Assembly: GCA_963830205.1 (NCBI GenBank)
Contig: CAWHLP010000022.1
Location: 62,001 to 126,000 of the forward strand
DNA length: 64,000 nt
From: CAVSRC01 sp963830205
Lineage (GTDB): Bacteria > Pseudomonadota > Alphaproteobacteria > Rhizobiales > Kaistiaceae
Direction: 5' to 3'
Made by a program: the position numbers and the translations under genes. The notes below the pieces were generated by a model. It ran no database searches, was not told the origin of the DNA, and saw only the letters and a program-made list of their open reading frames with translations. How positions within the stretch are numbered: position 1 is the first letter of the stretch; every line of letters starts with the position of its first letter. Below are positions 37,402-46,675 of this stretch, piece by piece.

Positions 37402-38371
37402 GACGCCCGAGAGCCTTCACCCTCGACGAGGTGCGCTACGAGCCCGACGAGCTTTACCCGTCGGAGGAGGCCGCGCCGGCAGCCGACGCGGCGCCCGCCA
37501 GGCCGCCGCGGCGCGGCCATTGGCTCGGCCTGCTCGTCGCGGCGCTCGGCGGCCTCGCCTCGCTCGCCATCGGGCTCGCCATCGACCGGCTTGTGCGCGA
37601 CCTCTTTGCCCGCAACGACTGGCTGGGCTGGTTCGCCTTGGGCCTGGTGGCGCTGGCGGGGCTGGCGCATGCTGGTGCTCGCTGTCCGCGAGATCGCGGC
37701 ACTGTTCAGCGCTTCGGCGCATCAACGCTATCCACGCCCGCGCGGTGATTGCGGCCGAAGGCGACGACCGCGAGGCGGCGCTCAGCGTCCTCGACGAGAT
37801 CGAGCAGCTCTACCGCCATCGCCCGGAGACGGCGCGCGGACGGGCGGCGCTTGGCGGTCACCGCAAGGAGATCATCGACGGGCGCGACCTCATCGTGCTG
37901 GCCGAGGCCGAACTGCTCCTGCCGCTGGACGCCAGCGCCCACCGCATGGTGATGAACGCCGCCAAGCGGGTGGCGCTGGTCACCGCCATCTCGCCGCGCG
38001 CTTTGGTCGACCTGCTCTTCGTCGGCTCGGAGGTGCTGCGCCTCATCCGGCGGATCGCCACGCTCTATGGCGGGCGGCCGGGGACCATCGGCTTCTTCCG
38101 CCTGGCACGGGCGACGCTCACCCATCTCGCCGTCACCGGCGGCATGGCGGCGGGGGATTCGCTGGTCCAGCAGGTGCTCGGCACCGGCATAGCGGCACGG
38201 CTTTCGGCGCGGCTCGGCGAGGGCGTCGTCAACGGGTTGCTCACCGCCCGTGTCGGCATTGCGGCGATCGAGGTGTGCCGGCCGCTGCCCTTCATCCACG
38301 GCTCGCCGCCGCGGCTGGTCGACGTCATGGCGGCGCTCAGGCCGATGGCGGTGAAGGCAAACGGTGAATAG
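37398..38371 (+). pseudogene. ycjF: YcjF (TIGR01620/DUF697) membrane protein, reading frame broken twice
   Basis: The protein is spread over three frames. MRRPRAFTLDEVRYEPDELY to WFALGLVALAGLA is in the first; MLVLAVREIAALFS continues in a second from about 37669; LRRINAIHARAVIAAEGDDR to the stop is in a third from about 37710. Each switch fits one extra base. Joined, the parts give the standard YcjF layout: two N-terminal membrane helices, a helical middle and the DUF697 end (GGMAAGDSLVQQVLGTGIAA). Two insertions within 45 bases in an otherwise conserved gene suggest sequence error rather than decay. It overlaps ycjX by 4 bases. Confidence 0.8.
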
Positions 38372-38442
38372 CGAATGGTGAATCGTGAATGGTGGGTGAG
38401 CGCTCCTGAGCCCCTATTCACTATTCACTATTCACTATTCAC
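38364..38442. repeat. Tandem heptamer array and inverted repeat between ycjF and the cupin gene
   Basis: Four exact copies of TATTCAC occupy 38415-38442. On the left, 38364-38396 holds degenerate copies in the opposite sense (GTGAATA, GTGAATC, GTGAATG), so the two arms can pair as a long hairpin. The left arm overlaps the ycjF stop codon. A related pair of arms is found after sixA (35781-35858). Confidence 0.7.
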
Positions 38443-38945
38443 TGCTCGCCCACTCCTTGACTGCCGGCCCATCGGCACCCTGCACCGGATCGGCGTTGGG
38501 GCTTGGCACCGCGGCAATGCGGCGGCGGATGGCGGCGGTGTCCTCGGCGCCCTCGCGCATGAGGTCGGCGCGCTGGCCGAGGGGATAGGCGCCGATGACC
38601 AGGAGGTCGGGCGAGCCGCTGAGGCGCTTGTGGCCAACGCCGGCCGGGATCAGCACCGCGTCGCCGGCCTTGCGCGTGAACGGTCGCACCGCCCTCCCCA
38701 CCGAAGCGCACGTTCGCCTCGCCCGCAGCGATGCCGAGCACCTCGTGGGCGGTCGAATGATAGTGGTGGAAGGGAAAGATGCCGTTCCGCCAACCATTGC
38801 CCCAGCCATTGCGGTGGAATAGCTCCTCGAAGGCCCGCGCCGGGTCGCCGGCGGCGGGATCGATGGCGCCGGCGTAGAGGATGAGCGGCAGGCGGTTGTT
38901 GGGGATGTCGCCGTCGTCGGCGAAATGGTGGAGGCTGATCAGCAT
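38435..38945 (-). pseudogene. Cupin-domain protein, reading frame broken once
   Basis: It starts at ATG 38945 with MLISLHHFADDGDIPNNRLP, then HRNGWGNGWRNGIFPFHHYH and EVLGIAAGEANVRFGGE, the first cupin motif with its metal-binding His residues. From about 38697 the protein continues in another frame with TRKAGDAVLIPAGVGHKRL, the second cupin motif, and ends KEWASSE at 38435. The switch falls in a run of G/C (CCCTCCCCACCG), typical of an indel. Joined, it is about 170 residues. Function unknown; it is divergent from the RND transporter gene. Confidence 0.72.
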
Positions 38946-39026
38946 GGGCCGGCCCTCCCGGGTGAGGCACCGGCCCAGTTTGACAGGCCGCATGCGACCG
39001 GTCAAAACGTTGCCGCCTTGCCGAAA

Positions 39027-41366
39027 ATGGCATTGGTGACGGTCTTTCCCAAGGGCTTGGACGCGGACGCTCTCATGAAGGGACTGGGAATCGGTTTCGG
39101 ACTGGAGCGGATCGCGCTGTTCATCTTCGAGCGCCCGCGCCTCGGCCTGGCCATCCTGATCGCGGTGATCGCGCTCACCGGCTACGGCATGACGCAGGTC
39201 CGCTTCAACGACGACCTGCGCAACATCTTCGCCGGCAACTCCCAGGTCTTCAAGGACTACGCCGAAGCGACCAGCGACTTCGTCGATCCCGAGAACGAGC
39301 TGCTGGTGCTGGTCGAGGGCAAGGACCTCGGCACGCCGGCGAACTTCCAGAAGCTCGAGGATTTCCAGCTCGAGCTGCAGCTCGTCGATGGCGTCGACAA
39401 CGTCTTTTCGCTGTTCGCCCTGCGCCAGCCGCCCGACGCCAATGGCGACGCCGCGCCGCTGGTCGGCGACACTTCGGCCGGGCTGACGCCTGACCTCATC
39501 AAGAGCATCCGCGCCCACCCGCTGCTCGGCGACCGCATGCTCAGCGCCGACGGCACGGCGATGGCCTTCACCGTCACGCCGAGCCAACCCAAGGCGCCGC
39601 TCACCGTGGCCCGCACGCTCACCGCCGCCATCGACACCACCGCCAAGGACGTGCTCGGCGGCAGCGACCTCAAGGTCACCGTCACCGGCTTCCCGGTGAT
39701 CCGCTACTCGATCGCCGACATCGTCCGCCATGACCAGGTGACCCTGGAAATCTTCGGGGCGCTGATCGGCACGGTGATGAGCCTGATCGTCTTCCGCTCC
39801 TTCGTCGCCTCGATCCTGGCAGCCGCGCCGGCCATCGTCGCCGCGCTCGCCGTGGTCGGCTTCATGGGACTGGCCGGCGTCAAGGTGTCGGTGATGTCGA
39901 CGGTGGTGCCGGCGCTGGTGATGATCTTCGGCTATGCCGACGGCATGCATCTCGGCTTCGCCTGGCGCAAATACCGCAACGCCGGCTACGACGTGGTCGA
40001 GTCCGAGCGGCTGGCCCAGCGCGAACTGGCCGGCGCCTGCGCGCTTTCGGCGATCACCACGGCGATCGCCTTCCTGTCGCTGGTCATCTCCTCGGTGACC
40101 ATCGTCCAGGGCTTCGGCGCCGCCGGTGCCGTCGGCACCCTCGGCGGCAGCCTCCTCGTCCTCATCGTCCACGGCCTCATCGTGCGGCTGCTCGGCCGCT
40201 TCTGGAAGCTCAGGCCGGCGGCGAAGTCCGACAACCTGCTCGCCCTGCTGGAAGGCCCGAGCGCCGCGGTCGGCAAGTTCTCGGTGCATTTCGCCAAGCC
40301 GCTGACGCTGCTCTCCCTGGTGCTGTTCGTGCTGCTCGGGGCGGCGCACTACTCGGTCAAGCCCGAGCATTCGTTCCGCGAGGACCTGCCCTCCAACAAT
40401 CCGGCCAATGCCGCGCTCGGTCGGCTGGACGCCGATTTCGGCGGCGTCTTCCCGCTCGAGATCATCGTGCCGTCGAACGGCCTCGACCCGACCTCGCCCG
40501 AGGCGCTGACCCGCATCCACGCGGTGCAGGACGCCGTCGCCAAGGTCGACGGCGTCGGCGCGCCGCTGTCCCTGTGGAACATGGCCGAATGGCTGGACCC
40601 GGCCGACCCGACCCACGCCGGCGCGGCGATGAACAAGATGCTCGACCAGGTGACGCCGACGACCAAGAGCCGCTTCATCGGTGCCAAGGGCAATGCGCTG
40701 ATCACCGCGACCACGCGGGAAATGTCGAGCTCGCAGTCGGCCGACATCGTCGACCAGGTCGAGCGGGAAATCGCCGCCACCGGCGTTACCGGCGTCAAGA
40801 TCACCGGCATCACCGTCATCAATGCCCGCGAGAGCACGCGCACCATCAGCAATCTCAACGTCAGCCTGCTGCTTTCGGTGGTCGCCAATCTCGGCGTCAT
40901 CGCGCTCGCCTTCGGCGGCCTGTCCTTCGGCTTCGTCTCATTCCTGCCCAACATGCTGCCCATCCTGGCGGTGGGCACCATGCTCTTCTTGACGGGACGC
41001 GGCATGCAGTTCACGGCAGTCATGGCGCTGACGGTGGCGTTTGGCGTCGCGGTCAACGATTCGGTGCATTTCATCAACCGCTTCCTGCACACCGACGACA
41101 ACGGCACACTCGGCGACCGGCTGGTGGAGACCTCGCGGCGCATCGGCCCGGTCATCATCGGCACCACGCTCATCATCATCGCCGGCATGTCCACCACGCT
41201 GACCAGCAGCATGCCCACCATCGGCCTGTTCGGCACCATCGCCTCGCTGACACTGCTCGCCGGCATCCTTGGCGACATCGTCGTCCTGCCGGCGCTGATG
41301 GCCGGCCCTGGCCGCCGCTGGTTCGACCGGCACCCGACCCGCAACCCGCACGAGACAAAGCCATGA
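39027..41366 (+). CDS. RND/MMPL-family transporter
   Basis: The gene encodes 779 residues with twelve predicted membrane helices in two halves. The first helix is ALFIFERPRLGLAILIAVIALTGYG, each half is followed by a large periplasmic loop, and RND-type helix 4 features are visible (VMIFGYADGMHLGFAW; second half TVAFGVAVNDSVHFINRF). The Asp/His in these helices are proton-relay positions of MMPL exporters. The substrate is probably a lipid or hydrophobic compound. No membrane-fusion or outer-membrane partner is adjacent. The start is uncertain (ATG 39027 or 39075; neither has a good ribosome site). It overlaps the next gene by 4 bases. Confidence 0.88.
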   Translation: MALVTVFPKGLDADALMKGLGIGFGLERIALFIFERPRLGLAILIAVIALTGYGMTQVRFNDDLRNIFAGNSQVFKDYAEATSDFVDPENELLVLVEGKDLGTPANFQKLEDFQLELQLVDGVDNVFSLFALRQPPDANGDAAPLVGDTSAGLTPDLIKSIRAHPLLGDRMLSADGTAMAFTVTPSQPKAPLTVARTLTAAIDTTAKDVLGGSDLKVTVTGFPVIRYSIADIVRHDQVTLEIFGALIGTVMSLIVFRSFVASILAAAPAIVAALAVVGFMGLAGVKVSVMSTVVPALVMIFGYADGMHLGFAWRKYRNAGYDVVESERLAQRELAGACALSAITTAIAFLSLVISSVTIVQGFGAAGAVGTLGGSLLVLIVHGLIVRLLGRFWKLRPAAKSDNLLALLEGPSAAVGKFSVHFAKPLTLLSLVLFVLLGAAHYSVKPEHSFREDLPSNNPANAALGRLDADFGGVFPLEIIVPSNGLDPTSPEALTRIHAVQDAVAKVDGVGAPLSLWNMAEWLDPADPTHAGAAMNKMLDQVTPTTKSRFIGAKGNALITATTREMSSSQSADIVDQVEREIAATGVTGVKITGITVINARESTRTISNLNVSLLLSVVANLGVIALAFGGLSFGFVSFLPNMLPILAVGTMLFLTGRGMQFTAVMALTVAFGVAVNDSVHFINRFLHTDDNGTLGDRLVETSRRIGPVIIGTTLIIIAGMSTTLTSSMPTIGLFGTIASLTLLAGILGDIVVLPALMAGPGRRWFDRHPTRNPHETKP

Positions 41367-41863
41367 AGCGCGCCCTTCCCCTAGCCCTGCTGGCGATGAT
41401 CGCCTTCACCCTGCCGGCCCTGGCCGACGACCCGATCCTGTCGCGCCTGGCCGGCTCCTGGACCGGCCGCGGCACCTACCAGAAGAGCGCCAGCGCCGCC
41501 GGCGAACGCGTCTTCTGCAAGATCACCAACACGCTGGTGCAGAACGGTACGGCGTTGCAGCAGAGCGGGCGTTGCTCGATCTCCAGCGGGTCAACCGCCA
41601 TTGCCGGAACCATCAAGTCCAATGGCGGCGGCCGCTACAGCGGCTCGCTCAGCAGCATGGCCTCCGACGGCCCGGCCAGCTTCACCGGCAGCGGCAGCGG
41701 CGGACGGCTGACGCTGAGCATGACGTTCATGGACCCCAACACCCACGTGCAGGCGAAGTCGGTGACCACGATGACGCTCACCGGCGGCGGCTATCGCCTG
41801 CTCGGCCGGCGCTCGGAGGGCGGCCACTCGTGGACGCCGACCGACGTCACCTTCAGCAAATAG
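41363..41863 (+). CDS. Secreted protein coupled to the RND transporter, function unknown
   Basis: The gene encodes 166 residues. A Sec signal peptide (MKRALPLALLAMIAFTLPAL, cleavage near ALA-DD) is followed by a beta-rich domain: LAGSWTGRGTYQKSASAAGE, CKITNTLVQNGTALQQSGRC with two Cys, and a Gly/Ser-rich stretch GSLSSMASDGPASFTGSG. The ATGA overlap with the transporter stop implies joint translation, so it may be a periplasmic partner of the exporter. No family is recognised with certainty. Confidence 0.72.
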   Translation: MKRALPLALLAMIAFTLPALADDPILSRLAGSWTGRGTYQKSASAAGERVFCKITNTLVQNGTALQQSGRCSISSGSTAIAGTIKSNGGGRYSGSLSSMASDGPASFTGSGSGGRLTLSMTFMDPNTHVQAKSVTTMTLTGGGYRLLGRRSEGGHSWTPTDVTFSK

Positions 41864-41892
41864 GCGGATTGCGGTCGGCAGTCGGAAGACCG

Positions 41893-42015
41893 CCCTCGTG
41901 GTTCGCGGCGCGCGTCCCGCGCGCACCTCACCATGAGGGCGCAAGAGGCCTCACCCTGAGGAGGCTGCCGAAGGCAGCCCTCGAAGAGCCTGCCCCCGAC
42001 CCGATCGGGGGACGA
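41893..42015. repeat. Dispersed palindromic repeats (family A, compound)
   Basis: Several hairpins are chained: CCCTCGTGGTTCGCGG with CACCTCACCATGAGGGC, GGCTGCCGAAGGCAGCC, and CCCGACCCGATCGGGGG. The first closely matches the copy at 63658-63715. It separates convergent genes and probably also ends nikR transcription. Confidence 0.6.
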
Positions 42016-42023
42016 GGCACGCC

Positions 42024-42482
42024 TCACGCCTGGATGTGCTGATGGGGAGCGCCGCCGGTCTCGTGGCTGTGCGGCCGTTGCGACAGCTTGACCGGGATGA
42101 CGTGCAGGCTGGCGTGGCGCACGCCGCGCTGGGTGCTGATCTCGTCGGCAACATGCTGGATGGCGGGCGCCGGCCCGTGCAGGACCGAGACCTCCAGGCA
42201 GCTGGTGTGATCGAGCGGCACGCGCATGTTGGCGACGAACATGTCGTGGTGCTCGTGTTGCAGGCGCGACAGCCGCTGCGCCAGGTCGCGCGTGGCGTAG
42301 TCGAAGACGTAGCCGAGCACCGCGATGCACGGCGCGTTCGACGCCTTGGCCTGTTCGCGGTTCGCCATCTCGCGGACGATGTCGCGGAAGGCTTCCGAGC
42401 GGCTGTCATAGCCGCGCGCCTTGGTCAGCGCGTCGACCACTTCGAGCAGATCGTCGTCGATGGTGATGGTGATGCGCTGCAT
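42024..42482 (-). CDS. nikR: Nickel-responsive regulator NikR with altered metal ligands
   Basis: The gene encodes 152 residues. The N-terminal ribbon-helix-helix DNA-binding domain MQRITITIDDDLLEVVDALT is near identical to E. coli NikR, and the ACT-like regulatory domain follows (DMFVANMRVPLDHTSCLEVS). In E. coli the high-affinity nickel ligands are H76, H87, H89 and C95. Here the H76-equivalent and Cys are kept (HEHHD, HTSC), but H87 and H89 are Arg and Pro (N-M-R-V-P-L-D-H). The C-terminus is His-rich (HSHETGGAPHQH). It is the last gene of the nik operon and should repress it at the operator 45534-45561. GAGGAG supports the ATG at 42482. Confidence 0.93.
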   Translation of the reverse strand: MQRITITIDDDLLEVVDALTKARGYDSRSEAFRDIVREMANREQAKASNAPCIAVLGYVFDYATRDLAQRLSRLQHEHHDMFVANMRVPLDHTSCLEVSVLHGPAPAIQHVADEISTQRGVRHASLHVIPVKLSQRPHSHETGGAPHQHIQA

Positions 42483-42601
42483 CGCGTGTCTCCTCGAAAT
42501 GGGCTCGGGCCTCGGCGCCGCATGGATTGCCAAGGGTGAATGCTAGAGCAGGGTCGCGTGAAGGGAAATCGGGCCCCTTCGGCGCAGGCGAGAAGCACGA
42601 G

Positions 42602-42660
42602 CCTGCCCCCTCCCGAAACTGCTTCGCAGTTTCGACCTCCCCTCAAGGGGGAGGTTCGGC
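42602..42660. repeat. Short palindromic repeat between nikO and nikR (family C)
   Basis: CCCGAAACTGCTTCGCAGTT pairs with itself (AAACTGC/GCAGTTT), followed by CCTCCCCTCAAGGGGGAGG. The first part matches the block at 21955-21975. It lies in the 201-base gap inside the operon and may tune nikR expression. Confidence 0.55.
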
Positions 42661-42683
42661 TCAGTGCCCCGTTGCGATGACCG

Positions 42684-43529
42684 TCAGCTTTCCTCGCCGC
42701 TCTCGGCGCGGTGGAGATGGTGGTGGCTGTGGGCGACGGCGTCGCCATGCAGGTGAAGGTGGGCATGGCTGAGCCCGGCGCGCTTGAGCAGCGCCACGTC
42801 GTGCAGGATGTCGTGGGGCGCGCCTGCCGCGATGACGCGGCCGGCCTCCAGCACGAAGCAGTGGTCGGCGATGTCCTCGACGATGTCGAGGTCGTGGGTG
42901 GCGGTGACCACGGTGTGGCCGGAGCCGCGGCTCTTGACCATGAGGTCGATGAGATGGCTGGCGCTCTGCGGGTCGAGCGAGGCGGTGGGCTCGTCGAAGA
43001 GCAGCACCTCCGGCTCGAGCACCAGGACGGAGGCGAGCGCCACGCGCTTCTTCTCGCCGCCGGAGAGGCGATGCGGCGGCCGGTCCTTGAGCGGCGCGAT
43101 GGCGAAATCGTCGAGCGCCTGGGCGACGCGCCGGCGCACCTCGTCCTTGGGCCAGCCCATCTGCAACGGGCCGAAGGCGATCTCGTCGAAGACGGTCGGG
43201 TTGAAGAGCTGGACGTCCGGGTTCTGGAAGACCAGGCCGACGCGGCGGCGGAAGGCGATCGCCGTCTCGTCCTCGGCGAAGCGTTCCTCGGTGAGCGGCG
43301 CGCCGAAGGCCTCGATCGTCCCGCGGCTGGGGAAATAGAGCCCGTCGAGAAGGCGGAGGAGCGTCGACTTGCCCGAGCCGTTGGCGCCGAGGAGCACGAT
43401 GCGCTGGCCCTTGGCGATGGTGAGGCTGAGCCCATCGAGCGCCGGCGCCTCGTGATAGGCGTAGGCGACGTCCTTGACGGTGAAGACCGGGGCCCGATCG
43501 ACCGGCAGGGGGAGCGACCCGTCCATCAT
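42684..43529 (-). CDS. nikO: Nickel ECF transporter ATPase (NikO/CbiO)
   Basis: This is an ABC ATPase of 281 residues with Walker A (GANGSGKST), Q-loop (FQNPDVQLF, as in energy-coupling-factor ATPases), signature LSGGEKKRVALA, Walker B (EVLLFDEPTA) and the switch His (TATHDLD). The C-terminus is His-rich (HAHLHLHGDAVAHSHHHLH), fitting a metal-handling tail. ATG at 43529 overlaps the nikQ stop by 4 bases. It powers uptake of Ni2+ with NikM and NikQ; cobalt is the alternative, but the NikR operator and nikR gene favour nickel. Confidence 0.92.
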   Translation of the reverse strand: MMDGSLPLPVDRAPVFTVKDVAYAYHEAPALDGLSLTIAKGQRIVLLGANGSGKSTLLRLLDGLYFPSRGTIEAFGAPLTEERFAEDETAIAFRRRVGLVFQNPDVQLFNPTVFDEIAFGPLQMGWPKDEVRRRVAQALDDFAIAPLKDRPPHRLSGGEKKRVALASVLVLEPEVLLFDEPTASLDPQSASHLIDLMVKSRGSGHTVVTATHDLDIVEDIADHCFVLEAGRVIAAGAPHDILHDVALLKRAGLSHAHLHLHGDAVAHSHHHLHRAESGEES

Positions 43530-44375
43530 GCCTGCAGCCACAGGGCCAGAGCGGCGATGACGACGAAGCCGGAGACCGCCGCGAGATCGATGGCGCCGAC
43601 GCGGAAATCATCGATCAGCCGCGGCTCGCCGCGATAGCCGCGCGAGATCATGGCGAGGTGGATCTCCGTGCTCATGTCGAGCGCCTTGCCGAGAAGCGCG
43701 CCGGCGGTCGCCGCCGCCAGCCGGCGGCTGTCGCGCGGGCTGAGGCGGCCGACCATGCGGCTGCGGCCGCGCCTCGAACATCTGCGCCGCCGTGGCGAGG
43801 AAGACGAAGACGTAGCGATAGGTCATGCCGAGGATGACGACCAGCACGGCGGGCAGGCGATAGGCGCGGAGCGCCTTGAGGAGATGCGCCCACGGCGTCG
43901 ACAGGATGAGCAGCAGCGCGAAGCTGGCCGAGGTTTCCGAGCGGCCGAGGAGGAAGGCGGCGCTCCTGAGGCCCTGCGCCGTGACCGGCCAGCCGAGGAG
44001 CGGCAGCCTGACGACGACGTCGCCCGGCACCAGGAAGAGCGCCGGCAGCGCGATGAGGCCGGTGAAGGCGAGGACGCCGATCCACACCTGGCCCGCCAGC
44101 CGCGCGATGGCGATGCCGGAGGCGAGCGCCAGCGCCACCGCCAGCAGGAACAGGCCGGCGAGCACGACGAGCGACTTCACCATGACCGCGACGACGATGA
44201 AGCCGACCAGGATGCCGAGCTTCACGCGCGGATCGAGCCTTTGCAGGAAGCCGTCGCGGCGGGCGAAATCATCGGCATCGACCGCGTGGGCGAGCGCATG
44301 GGCGATGCCGCCGGCAAGGCGATCGAGAAGACCGCCCCTGTGCCGGCCGTGGCGGATGAAGGATTGTTCTGCCAT
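43526..44375 (-). pseudogene. nikQ: Nickel ECF transporter membrane subunit (NikQ/CbiQ), frame broken once
   Basis: From ATG 44375 the protein reads AVDADDFARRDGFLQRLDPR, the CbiQ N-terminal motif, then several membrane helices and TYRYVFVFLATAAQMFEAR. From about 43765 the rest is in another frame: SRMVGRLSPRDSRRLAAATA, then HLAMISRGYRGEPRL with the conserved A-x-x-x-R-G coupling motif, and a final helix. Joined, it is a full-length subunit of about 283 residues. The break falls in a CGGCCGC run. The downstream ATPase gene is intact and in step, so a sequence error is likely. Confidence 0.83.
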
Positions 44376-44405
44376 GGCCGGCCCTTGCGCCCCCTGCCCC
44401 GCGCC

Positions 44406-45487
44406 TCAGGCGCGGCTCTCGCCGGAGCGCGCGCGGCCCATCAGCCACGACAAAGCGGCGAAGAGGAGGACGATGAGGCCGGCGCCGACGACGCAGAGAG
44501 GATGTAGCCGAAGCTCTCATTGTGCATGAAGCTCGGCGCATAGTCGGGGATCGGTGCCGTCCAGAAGCTCGACAGCCGCTCCAGCCCCTGCGGCACGTCG
44601 ACGGGCGGGGCGACGTTGCCCGAGGCAGCGGTGATCTGTTCGCGGACGGCCGGATCGGCGAAATCCCCGGCGCCCCATTCGCCCCAGGCGATGCCGGCGG
44701 CGAGCAGACCGAGCGGGCTCAGCACCATGAGGGCGCCGAGCCCGGTCCACAGCCAGCGCGTCCCGAACCAGCCGCCAACCGCAGACGGCAGCGGCGTCCG
44801 CGCCGTCTCGCGTGCGGTCGCATCGAGCAGGCCCGGATTGGCGCGCTGGAGATAGGCGACGACGCCGGCCGAGATGATGACCTCGGCCGCGCCGGCGATG
44901 GTGAGATGGGCGAACATCATCGCCGGGACGGCGACGGAGAGCGGATAGGGCGCATAGAGCGGCGCGCCGGTGGCGTCGTGGAAGAGCATCGGCTGGATGC
45001 CGAACTCGAGCGCCGTAACCAGCGCCGCCGCGTTGATGGCGAGATAGCCGGCGACCGCCGCCGCGACCACGCGGCGGGGCGAGGAGACCGGCGCGTCGCC
45101 GGCCAGCACCCGGTAGCTCCAATAGGCGGTGAGCGTCCCGACGATGGCCATGTTGAAGGCGTTGGCGCCGAAGGCGAGGATGCCGCCATCACCGAAGAAC
45201 AGTGCCTGGATGGCGAGCGCGATCGATAGGGCCAGGATCGCAGCCGATGGCCCGAGCACGATCGCTGCGACCGCCATGCCGACGGCGTGCGCCGTCGTCC
45301 CGCCCGGGATCGGCAGGTTGAACATCATGATGACGAAGCTGAAGGCCGAGGTGACGGCGAGCAGCGGCACCACGCGGCTGTTGAGCAGCCGCTTCACCCG
45401 CTTGACCGCGACGTACCAGAACGGCGCCGCCGCCGCATAGGCGACCGCGCAGGTGGACGGGCTGAGATAGCCGTCAGGGATGTGCAT
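44406..45487 (-). pseudogene. nikM: Nickel ECF transporter substrate-binding subunit NikM with fused C-terminal domain, frame broken near its end
   Basis: It begins MHIPDGYLSPSTCAVAYAAA, the metal-binding N-terminus of CbiM/NikM, where the N-terminal Met-His chelate the ion. Residues to about 215 form the seven-helix CbiM domain, with NLPIPGGTTAHAVGMAV. A PDGLE/NikN-like domain follows (LLAAGIAWGEWGAGDF) and a last segment SFMHNESFGYILSA. At about 44495 one G seems lost; restoring it gives a proper final helix (VVGAGLIVLLFAALSWLMG) ending at 44406. The gene is first in the operon, with the NikR operator 47-74 bases upstream. Confidence 0.86.
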
Positions 45488-45533
45488 TGCAGGCCGGTTC
45501 CTTCAGATCGCCTTTTTGCGACTGGAACCTACC

Positions 45534-45561
45534 GTATGAAAAAACTCCGTCTTTGTCATAC
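45534..45561 (-). promoter_or_regulatory. NikR operator, perfect E. coli-type palindrome
   Basis: GTATGA (45534-45539), 16 bases, TCATAC (45556-45561): an exact match to the NikR consensus GTATGA-N16-TCATAC. It lies 47-74 bases upstream of nikM and downstream of the stop of the preceding gene. It therefore should control nikMQO-nikR, with NikR repressing its own operon. Confidence 0.9.
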
Positions 45562-45594
45562 GTCAAATGGCGGGGGTGGAGTGGCGGCGCGCCA

Positions 45595-46540
45595 TTATTC
45601 AGCGGCGATGGCTGCCGATTGGCGCGTCTCTTCCACCTGCCGGCCGATGGTGACGGCATGCACCGTGTCGTGGATGAACATGCCGACCGCAAGGCCGCGG
45701 TCGTAGCTCGCCCAGAAGCGCGGCAGGATTTCGACCTGGTGGCCGCCGCGGCCGTGCAGGCGGACGAGGCCGGCATCCTGCGCCTCCTGCACGATCTTGC
45801 GGACATGGGTGCGCGACACGCCGAAGCGCTCGCCGACATCGCCATAGGGCACCGCCGCATGCAGGTCGCCAGCCACCATCGCCGCCTGGATCAGCGCGGC
45901 GGACACGACGTGGCCAGCCGCATGGTTGAAGAACAGCATCAGCTCCGGCGCCATCGCGAGCAGCTTGCCGGAAAACGGCAGGAAGGCGACGGAGATGCGC
46001 CGCTGCGCGACGTGATAGGCGGGGTCCTGGCGCATGGCCGGCGCATAGTCATCGAAACGGCCGATCACCGTCATCGGCGCATAGTGGGCCGCGAGCCAGG
46101 CGCGGTCGTGGGCGAGCATCGCTTCGGTCGGCTTCAGGATGCGCAGGCGGCGGTCGCCTTCGGCCGGCTCGGCCGTCATGAAGCCGACCGCGCACAGGCG
46201 GGCGATGAGATGGTCGATCTGGCGCGCGCTCGCCAGTCCGAAGACCGCCATTTCCTGCTTCAGGCGCCCGACCGTGAACCAGGTTTCGCGGCGCGCCGGG
46301 ATCGTGGCCGGCGGCAAGCACCACCGCCACCAGGAAGACGAGGAACCGGCCGGTCTCGATCAGCAGCCGCGCCATGAACGGATCGTCGCCGTAGATCGCC
46401 AGGAAGCGGTCGAGATAGAGCCGGCGCGCCTCCGCCATCAGCGGATGCCCGACGATCTCCTCGATCGTCAGGTGCGGCACACCAGCTGTCAGTCGCAGAA
46501 AATCCGGATCGTCCACGGCGCGCCCTTCCCCCAAGCGCAT
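45595..46540 (-). pseudogene. Helix-turn-helix transcription regulator, frame broken once
   Basis: Two pieces join near 46315. The N-terminal piece reads LTIEEIVGHPLMAEARRLYL and DDPFMARLLIETGRFLVF. The C-terminal piece starts about TWFTVGRLKQEMAVFGLASA and ends SAAIAAE at 45595. A first winged-helix-like segment (SARQIDHLIARLCAVGFM) and a second near the end (VGERFGVSRTHVRKIVQEAQDAGLV) are DNA-binding in appearance. Joined, it has about 310 residues. The start may be ATG 46540 or GTG 46516 (with GGGGAAGG upstream). Target genes are unknown; the nik operon lies downstream on the same strand but has its own operator. Confidence 0.6.
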
Positions 46541-46675
46541 CGCCCCAGGCCGCAATTGCTACGCCGCCGCGTCGATATACGCAAACTGTTCCAAATCTAA
46601 AACGAGCAACTGCCCTAGGTTCGCGCGGGGCGCGCGCACGTGCGAGCGGGCCGAGACGGCTCGAGGAGGGGAACA

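Noticed and set aside
38415..38442. CRISPR array
   Set aside because: The repeats are contiguous heptamers without spacers.
38946..40616. Minus-strand open frame opposite the RND transporter, upstream of the cupin
   Set aside because: Only the last part (below 38945) is a real cupin gene; the rest mirrors the transporter.
45490..45594. Cobalamin riboswitch upstream of the cbiM-like gene
   Set aside because: The gap is too short, no B12-box-like sequence is seen, and a perfect NikR operator explains the control.
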